A stretch of 64,000 bases of DNA from NCBI RefSeq assembly GCF_013408655.1, contig NZ_JACCBP010000001.1, positions 2,418,001 to 2,482,000 on the forward strand. The letters are read 5' to 3'. The notes beneath the pieces were generated by a model that searched no databases, was not told the DNA's origin, and was given only the letters and a program-made list of their open reading frames with translations. Shown piece after piece: positions 59,257 to 64,000 of this stretch (positions within the stretch are counted from its first letter, which is position 1; each line of letters opens with the position of its first letter). The position numbers and the translations under genes were made by a program. This DNA comes from Pigmentiphaga litoralis. Lineage in GTDB: Bacteria; Pseudomonadota; Gammaproteobacteria; Burkholderiales; Burkholderiaceae_B.

Positions 59257-59988
59257 TTACCTCGTCACCCGCACGGCGTCCGCGTGATAGGAGGCGGGGA
59301 ACAGCTTTTCCAACGCCTCCACCTTCGGCAGATCATTGAACGCAATGTACGGATGGCCGGGGTTCCTGAGCAGGAAGTCCTGGTGATACGCCTCGGCCGG
59401 GTAGAACGCCGGCAGGGTCTCCAGCGTCGTCACGATCGGCTTGGGCCACACCTTGGACTGATTCAGCTGCGCGATGTACGCCTCGGCCACCTTGCGCTGC
59501 GCCGGGTTGGCGGGGAACAGCGCCGACCGGTACTGCGTGCCCGTGTCCGGCCCCTGCCGGTTCAGCTGCGTCGGGTCATGCGCGACCGAAAAGTAGATCT
59601 GCAGCAACTGCCCGTAGGTCACCTGCTTGGGGTCGTACGTCACCTGCACCGCTTCGGCATGCCGCGTGCGGCCACCGCTGACTTTGTCATAGGTCGCACC
59701 GGCCGCGTCCCCGCCCGCGTAGCCGGACACGGCCTTCGTCACGCCCTTCACGTGCTGGAATACGCCCTGCACACCCCAGAAGCAGCCGCCCGCGAACACG
59801 GCCGTCTCGGTCTGCGCGGTGCTGGCCGGCATGTCCATTTTTGGCGGCGCGATCACGACCGGATCCTCGGCCGCGAAGGCGATCGGCAACACGGCCAGCG
59901 CACTGGCAGCCAGCACGGCGGCGGCGCCTGCGCGCGCCAGGGCGCCCCGGCTCGGGCGGTGATCAGACAGGAATTGGACGAATGACAT
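59257..59988 (-). CDS. msrA: exported peptide-methionine (S)-S-oxide reductase
   Basis: 243-residue MsrA with an N-terminal export signal (hydrophobic stretch to about residue 40, cleavage probably after FAA) so it acts in the periplasm. The catalytic Cys69 is in AVFAGGCFWGVQGVF; GYAGG, HAEAVQVTYDP and YHQDFLLRNPGHPYI are conserved. The C-terminal resolving-Cys arrangement of cytosolic MsrA is absent. It repairs oxidised methionine in exported proteins. AGGAA precedes the ATG. Divergent from a two-component system. Confidence 0.93.
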   Translation of the reverse strand: MSFVQFLSDHRPSRGALARAGAAAVLAASALAVLPIAFAAEDPVVIAPPKMDMPASTAQTETAVFAGGCFWGVQGVFQHVKGVTKAVSGYAGGDAAGATYDKVSGGRTRHAEAVQVTYDPKQVTYGQLLQIYFSVAHDPTQLNRQGPDTGTQYRSALFPANPAQRKVAEAYIAQLNQSKVWPKPIVTTLETLPAFYPAEAYHQDFLLRNPGHPYIAFNDLPKVEALEKLFPASYHADAVRVTR

Positions 59989-60160
59989 GGCGTTTCCTAG
60001 GCGGCCTGAATGGCCATGACCGCATTGTCTGCCCGAAGGGATCATCAAGTCCTCACGCAAAGTTAAAGGATTTGTGATCTTGATCGCGCCGTAATTGGCG
60101 ACAATGGCGACTGCCGCGCCGCCTGACCGGGGCGGCGCCCCCTTTTCCCACCGGTGCGCC

Positions 60161-60892
60161 ATGGACATCCAGAAGCGGGTGCTGATCGTTGAAGACGACA
60201 CCCATATTGCCGAACTGCTGCGCATGCACCTGCATGACGAGGGCTATCAGGTCGAGCACGCCGCCGACGGCACCGCCGGCCTGCGCCTGCTTGAAGAAAG
60301 CGGCTGGGACGCCCTGGTGCTGGACCTGATGCTGCCCGGCATCGATGGCCTGGAATTGTGCCGCCGCGCGCGCGCCATGACGCGCTACACCCCGATCATC
60401 ATCATCAGCGCGCGGTCCAGCGAAGTGCACCGCATTTTGGGCCTGGAGATCGGCGCGGACGACTACCTGGCCAAGCCTTTTTCCATGCTGGAACTGGTGG
60501 CTCGGGTCAAGGCCCTGCTGCGGCGCACTGACGCCATGGCGCGCAACATGAAGATCGACGCGGGCAATCTGGACATCGGCGGCGTGTCGATCAACCCGCT
60601 GGCGCGCGAAGCTACCGTCGACGGCGCGGCCATCGAACTGACGCCCCGCGAGTTCGACCTGCTGTATTTTTTCGCGCGTCATCCGGGCACGGTCTTCTCG
60701 CGCATGGACCTGCTCAATCACGTCTGGGGCTACCAGCACGACGGCTATGAACATACCGTCAACACCCACATCAACCGGCTGCGCATGAAAGTGGAAGCCG
60801 ATCCGTCGGCGCCGCGCCGCATCCTGACGGTCTGGGGCCGCGGCTACAAGTTCGCGGGCGCGGCAGGCCCCGCCGCCGGGGAAACGCCGTGA
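60161..60892 (+). CDS. OmpR-family response regulator
   Basis: 243-residue regulator. Receiver domain residues 6-120: acidic pocket in VLIVEDDTHIAE, phospho-acceptor Asp55 (LVLDLMLPG), Thr/Ser in IISARSSE and Lys105 (YLAKPFS). The winged helix (about 140-238) has LTPREFDLLYFFARHPG and NTHINRLRMKVE. The ATG at 60161 is chosen; upstream in-frame sequence overlaps the promoter. The stop overlaps the kinase start (TGATG). Divergent from msrA, 172 bases away, so it might regulate that gene too. Confidence 0.93.
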   Translation: MDIQKRVLIVEDDTHIAELLRMHLHDEGYQVEHAADGTAGLRLLEESGWDALVLDLMLPGIDGLELCRRARAMTRYTPIIIISARSSEVHRILGLEIGADDYLAKPFSMLELVARVKALLRRTDAMARNMKIDAGNLDIGGVSINPLAREATVDGAAIELTPREFDLLYFFARHPGTVFSRMDLLNHVWGYQHDGYEHTVNTHINRLRMKVEADPSAPRRILTVWGRGYKFAGAAGPAAGETP

Positions 60893-62367
60893 TGCGTCTG
60901 TCCCTGTCGCAGCGCCTGTCGGTCGCCTTTGCCGTGCTGCTGCTGATCAGCTGCAGTGTGTCGGCGGTACTTCAGATGCGCGCCAACACCCAGCACGAAC
61001 AGGAAACCGTGCAACGCTTGTCGGCCGGACTGGCCGGCCACATCGCCAGCAATAGCGAACTGATGGACCGAAGCGGCTGGAAGCCGCAGGCCGTGCGCGA
61101 CCTGTTCAACAAATTGATGGCGGTCAATCCCAGTGTCGAGGTCTACTTGCTGGATCGCGACGGCCAGGTCGTGGCCAGCGGCGCACCCCGCCGGCTGCGG
61201 CGGGATCAGGTCGACCTGGCCCCCATCCGGCAACTGCTGGCAGGCCATGCCCTCCCCTTGTTTGGCGACGATCCGCGCAGCCCGTCCGGCCGCAAGGTGT
61301 TCAGCGCCGCGCCGCTCAAGGTCGGCGACGAAGACATGGGCTACGTGTATGTGGTGCTGCTTGGCCAGGCGCATGACATGCTTGCGGCCGACGTGGCCGC
61401 CAGTTCGGTGCTGCGGACCACCTTGTGGTCGCTGGCCGTGGCCGGCTTCGGCATTCTGTTCGCGGGGCTGATCGCATTTCGCCTGATCACCCGTCCGCTG
61501 CGCAGCCTGACCGACACCGTGCGTCACTTCGATACCGACGGCGCGGCGCTGGCTGCCCTGGCGCCGCCCGGTGCGGTGGCCGATGTCGACAAGGAAAAGG
61601 ACGACATCGTCATTCTGCGGCAGGCTTTTGCGCAGATGGCGCAGCGGCTGGCCGAACAATGGCGGCAGCTGACACGCCAGGACCAGCAGCGGCGCGAAAT
61701 GGTCGCCAATATTTCGCACGACCTGCGCACGCCGCTGACTTCCCTTCACGGCTATCTGGAAACGCTGGCCGTGAAGGGCGACAGCCTGGATGCGACCGAG
61801 CGCCGGCGCTATCTGGACATCGCGCTGGGCCAGAGCCGCAAGGTCGGCCGGCTTGCGCAGGAACTGTTCGAACTGGCGCGCCTGGAATCGGGCACCGTCC
61901 AGCCCGAACCCGAAACCTTCTCGTTGCCCGAGCTGGTGCAGGACGTGCTGCAGAAGTGCGAGCTGGCCGCCGAAGCGCGCGATCAGCATCTGGTGGCCGA
62001 CTTTGCACAGGACCTGCCCCCCGTGCATGCCGACCTGGGCATGATCGAACGTGTACTGACGAACTTGCTGGATAATGCGATCCGTCACAGCCCGGCCGGC
62101 GGACGGATCGAAGTTGTGCTGCGCAAGGGCACCGCGGGCGTGGACGTGGAAGTCAGCGATACCGGTCCGGGCATTCCGGCGGCCGCGCGCGACAGCCTGT
62201 TCCTGCGGCCGTCCAGCCTGGGCGGATCGGCCCGGCGCGATGGCGGCGGCCTGGGGCTCGTGATCGTCCACCGCATATTGCAGCTGCATCACAGCGACAT
62301 CCGATTGATCGACGTGCCTGCCAAGGGCGCGGTTTTCCACTTCTCGCTTTCCCCTTCGACCGCATGA
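60892..62367 (+). CDS. sensor histidine kinase
   Basis: 491-residue membrane kinase. Two transmembrane helices (about 10-28 and 178-202) enclose a 150-residue periplasmic sensor domain. A HAMP region follows (ITRPLRSLTDTVRHFDTDGA). Phospho-acceptor His in NISHDLRTPLTSLHG, N box in LTNLLDNAIRHS, G1 in VSDTGPGIP and G2 in DGGGLGLVIV. The ATG at 60892 overlaps the regulator stop; a GTG three bases earlier is also in frame. The stop overlaps the next LysR start (ATGA). Signal unknown. Confidence 0.92.
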   Translation: MRLSLSQRLSVAFAVLLLISCSVSAVLQMRANTQHEQETVQRLSAGLAGHIASNSELMDRSGWKPQAVRDLFNKLMAVNPSVEVYLLDRDGQVVASGAPRRLRRDQVDLAPIRQLLAGHALPLFGDDPRSPSGRKVFSAAPLKVGDEDMGYVYVVLLGQAHDMLAADVAASSVLRTTLWSLAVAGFGILFAGLIAFRLITRPLRSLTDTVRHFDTDGAALAALAPPGAVADVDKEKDDIVILRQAFAQMAQRLAEQWRQLTRQDQQRREMVANISHDLRTPLTSLHGYLETLAVKGDSLDATERRRYLDIALGQSRKVGRLAQELFELARLESGTVQPEPETFSLPELVQDVLQKCELAAEARDQHLVADFAQDLPPVHADLGMIERVLTNLLDNAIRHSPAGGRIEVVLRKGTAGVDVEVSDTGPGIPAAARDSLFLRPSSLGGSARRDGGGLGLVIVHRILQLHHSDIRLIDVPAKGAVFHFSLSPSTA

Positions 62368-63308
62368 AAGGTTCGCGCAATTCCCTGTCGTCGCTCCGTG
62401 TCTTCCTGGCTGCCGGACGCCACCTGAACTTCAGCCGCACCGCCGAAGAACTGCACCTGACGCAGAGCGCGGTCAGCAAGCACATCCAGGCGCTTGAAGA
62501 ACGTCTGGGCACTGCCCTGTTCAAACGCACGCCCACCGGCTTGCGCGTGACCTATGCCGGCGCGCTCTACCTCGAAAAGATCACGGCGGCGGTCCGGCTG
62601 ATCGACGAAGCCGATGCCCTGGTCGCGCACCCCAACGCCCGCGTCAATCTGAACATTGCGGTGTCGCCCTCGTTCGCGCAGTACTGCCTGATTCCGAATC
62701 TGCAGGAATTCTTCGAGATGCATCCGGAGATCCGCATCAACGTGCGCCCGCGCCTGATGCTGGGCCGCGACAAGGCCGAACGGTTCGATGCCGAGATCCA
62801 GTTGCACACCGGCTATGCGTCGGGCATGGCCACGCAATACCTGTGCGGCAAACGCATGGCGCTGGTGGCGTCGCCGGCCTTGCTGGACCGCCAGCCGATC
62901 CGCAGCCTGGCCGACCTGGATGGCGTGACGCTGCTCAAGCGCGCGCAGCGTGGCTACAGCTGGGACGACTGGAAGACCGAGGCCGCCCCGACCTGGGCAG
63001 GCCCCAGTCCGAGCGCACCCGAGTACGAAGGGTTCTCGTTGCTGCTGCCCGCACTGCTGCACGGGTTGGGCGCCGCGGTGGTCCCCCTGTGTCTGGTCGG
63101 CGATGCGCTGGCCAACGGCACGCTGGTCAGACCCCTGGGCGAGTCGGTCGACGGCCGCTATGGCTACCACCTGATGCTGCCGCGCCCGAACCAGGGCGGA
63201 CCCTATCTGGACGCCTTCAGCACCTGGATCACCCAGCTGGGCGAACGGCTGGACGGCCCCCAGCATGAGGCCGCTGGCGACACGATGACCCATTCCACCC
63301 AGGAATAG
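62364..63308 (+). CDS. LysR-family transcriptional regulator (GcvA-like)
   Basis: 314-residue LysR protein with the GcvA/AmpR-type start SLSSLRVFLAAGRHLNFS and HTH LTQSAVSKHIQALEERLG. The effector domain shows SPSFAQYCLIPNLQEFF and WDDWKTEAAP, as in GcvA relatives. Its ATG is the overlap ATGA with the kinase stop, so it is translationally coupled to the two-component system, which is unusual for a LysR gene. A Bug receptor follows 80 bases downstream on the same strand. Confidence 0.9.
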   Translation: MKGSRNSLSSLRVFLAAGRHLNFSRTAEELHLTQSAVSKHIQALEERLGTALFKRTPTGLRVTYAGALYLEKITAAVRLIDEADALVAHPNARVNLNIAVSPSFAQYCLIPNLQEFFEMHPEIRINVRPRLMLGRDKAERFDAEIQLHTGYASGMATQYLCGKRMALVASPALLDRQPIRSLADLDGVTLLKRAQRGYSWDDWKTEAAPTWAGPSPSAPEYEGFSLLLPALLHGLGAAVVPLCLVGDALANGTLVRPLGESVDGRYGYHLMLPRPNQGGPYLDAFSTWITQLGERLDGPQHEAAGDTMTHSTQE

Positions 63309-63388
63309 CGCATGCCGATTCTTCGCTGGTCCATCGGCCTGGCGAACCGCACAATGCCTGCAAGATGAACTTCCAGGCACGCACCGTC

Positions 63389-64000
63389 ATGAATCCCAGG
63401 AATACCCTTGCCGCACTGCTGGCCGCCGGCCTGACAGCCGCCACGTTGGCAGCACCCGCCCACGCCGCTTACCCCGACCGCCCGATCAAGATCGTCGTGC
63501 CCTACGTGGCCGGCGGCAGTTCGGACGTTATCGCCCGGGCCATCAGCGATGAGCTTGGCGCCGTGCTGGGCCAGTCGGTCGTGGTCGAAAACCGTGCCGG
63601 CGCGGGGTCGATGATCGGTACCGGCTACGTCGCCAACGAAGCGGCCGACGGCTACACCCTGCTGATCGCCGACGTTCCCTTCACCATCGTGCCCGCGCTG
63701 TACCGCGAACGCGTGAAGTACGACGTACAGAAAGACTTTGCACCGATCGCCTTGCTGGGTGTGGCGCCCACCTATCTGTTCGTGAATCCGTCGTTCCCGG
63801 TCAAGACGGCGCCCGAACTGGTCAAGGCCGCGAAAGACCGCCCCGGCACCATCTCGATCGGGTCCGGCGGCAACGGCGCGCTGACACACCTGATGGCCGA
63901 GCTGTTCATGATCAACACCGGCAGCCAGCTGGTGCATGTGCCTTACAAGGGCGCGGGCGCCGCCGTCAACGATCTGGCCGCCGGCCAGATCCAGACCAGC
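63389..64000 (+). CDS. Bug-family (TctC) periplasmic solute-binding protein, 3' partial
   Basis: Incomplete gene running off the right edge; 204 codons are visible from the ATG at 63389, or 212 from the in-frame ATG at 63365. The signal peptide ends PAHA before AYPDRPIKIVVPYVAGGSSD; ENRAGAGSMIGTGYVANEAADG and HVPYKGAGAAVNDLAAGQ follow, all Bug hallmarks. About a third of the protein is missing. Same strand as the LysR gene upstream. Ligand unknown. Confidence 0.92.
   Translation, partial: MNPRNTLAALLAAGLTAATLAAPAHAAYPDRPIKIVVPYVAGGSSDVIARAISDELGAVLGQSVVVENRAGAGSMIGTGYVANEAADGYTLLIADVPFTIVPALYRERVKYDVQKDFAPIALLGVAPTYLFVNPSFPVKTAPELVKAAKDRPGTISIGSGGNGALTHLMAELFMINTGSQLVHVPYKGAGAAVNDLAAGQIQTS

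Noticed and set aside
59988..60161. A specific binding box for the second two-component regulator
   Set aside because: The gap has AT-rich stretches such as TTAAAGGATTTG but no clear tandem repeat at 10-11 base spacing, so no site is called.
1..64000. Mobile elements, prophage, CRISPR arrays, tRNA or rRNA genes
   Set aside because: I saw no transposase, integrase, phage structural gene, regular spacer-repeat array, CCA-ended cloverleaf or rRNA-like stretch anywhere in the window.

Overview
The window is 64 kb of high-GC (roughly 65% by eye), densely coded chromosome. It looks like a betaproteobacterium of the order Burkholderiales, most likely Alcaligenaceae (Bordetella/Achromobacter/Pigmentiphaga type). 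The clue is the gene style: five stand-alone Bug-type (TctC) solute receptors, many paired with LysR regulators and small catabolic enzymes, plus NodT-type outer-membrane factors and a Burkholderiales-style intergenic repeat. I see no rRNA, tRNA, CRISPR array, insertion sequence, integrase or phage gene. No stretch without a gene exceeds about 220 bases. The last gene runs off the right edge.

Layout. 1-12 kb: catabolic islets. These are a RidA-like protein, a LysR regulator divergent from an ornithine cyclodeaminase-like gene with a Bug receptor and a CocE/NonD hydrolase, then a Bug receptor with an ACMSD-like amidohydrolase divergent from a LysR regulator. A second LysR/Bug pair, an SMP-30-type lactonase and a porin follow. 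12-16.6 kb: a cyanuric acid amidohydrolase/barbiturase-family enzyme divergent from a LysR regulator, an OsmC protein and a PAS/GGDEF/EAL protein whose GGDEF site is degenerate. 16.6-21.9 kb: the Anbu proteasome-like protease with transglutaminase, alpha-E and circularly permuted ATP-grasp proteins, and an upstream lipoprotein esterase.

21.9-35.7 kb: guanine deaminase, then the most intriguing block. An aminotransferase, an acyl-transferase-like protein and a ureohydrolase-like protein form a coupled plus-strand operon. It converges on an eight-gene minus-strand operon: outer-membrane factor, FtsX-type permease, ATPase, lipoprotein adaptor, HAD phosphatase, esterase and two four-helix transporters. 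An OmpR-type two-component pair is divergent from the exporter, and the shared promoter holds 11-bp-spaced direct repeats. I infer a system that makes and exports an amine-containing, possibly acylated, small molecule; I do not recognise it as a described system.

35.7-41.6 kb: an ArsR regulator with an Old Yellow Enzyme, and an EmrAB-like efflux pump with its own NodT channel. 41.7-49.1 kb: CreA, a DUF445 protein, two glutathione transferases, a sulfatase/Bug/LysR islet and a polyphosphate-glucokinase-like kinase. 49.1-58.5 kb: a SnoaL-like protein, a PuuE-like deacetylase-fold enzyme, an amidase and a GntR regulator in one coupled operon. It is divergent from a branched-chain-type ABC importer in which LivM, LivG and LivF are fused in one polypeptide, followed by a 2-oxoglutarate-dependent-type oxygenase; this looks like uptake and hydrolysis of a cyclic or linear amide. 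58.6-64 kb: a GNAT acetyltransferase, an exported MsrA, a second two-component system translationally coupled to a LysR gene, and the start of a fifth Bug receptor.

Many gene junctions are ATGA or GTGA overlaps, which I used to choose starts. All functional statements rest on motif reading, not on database searches.
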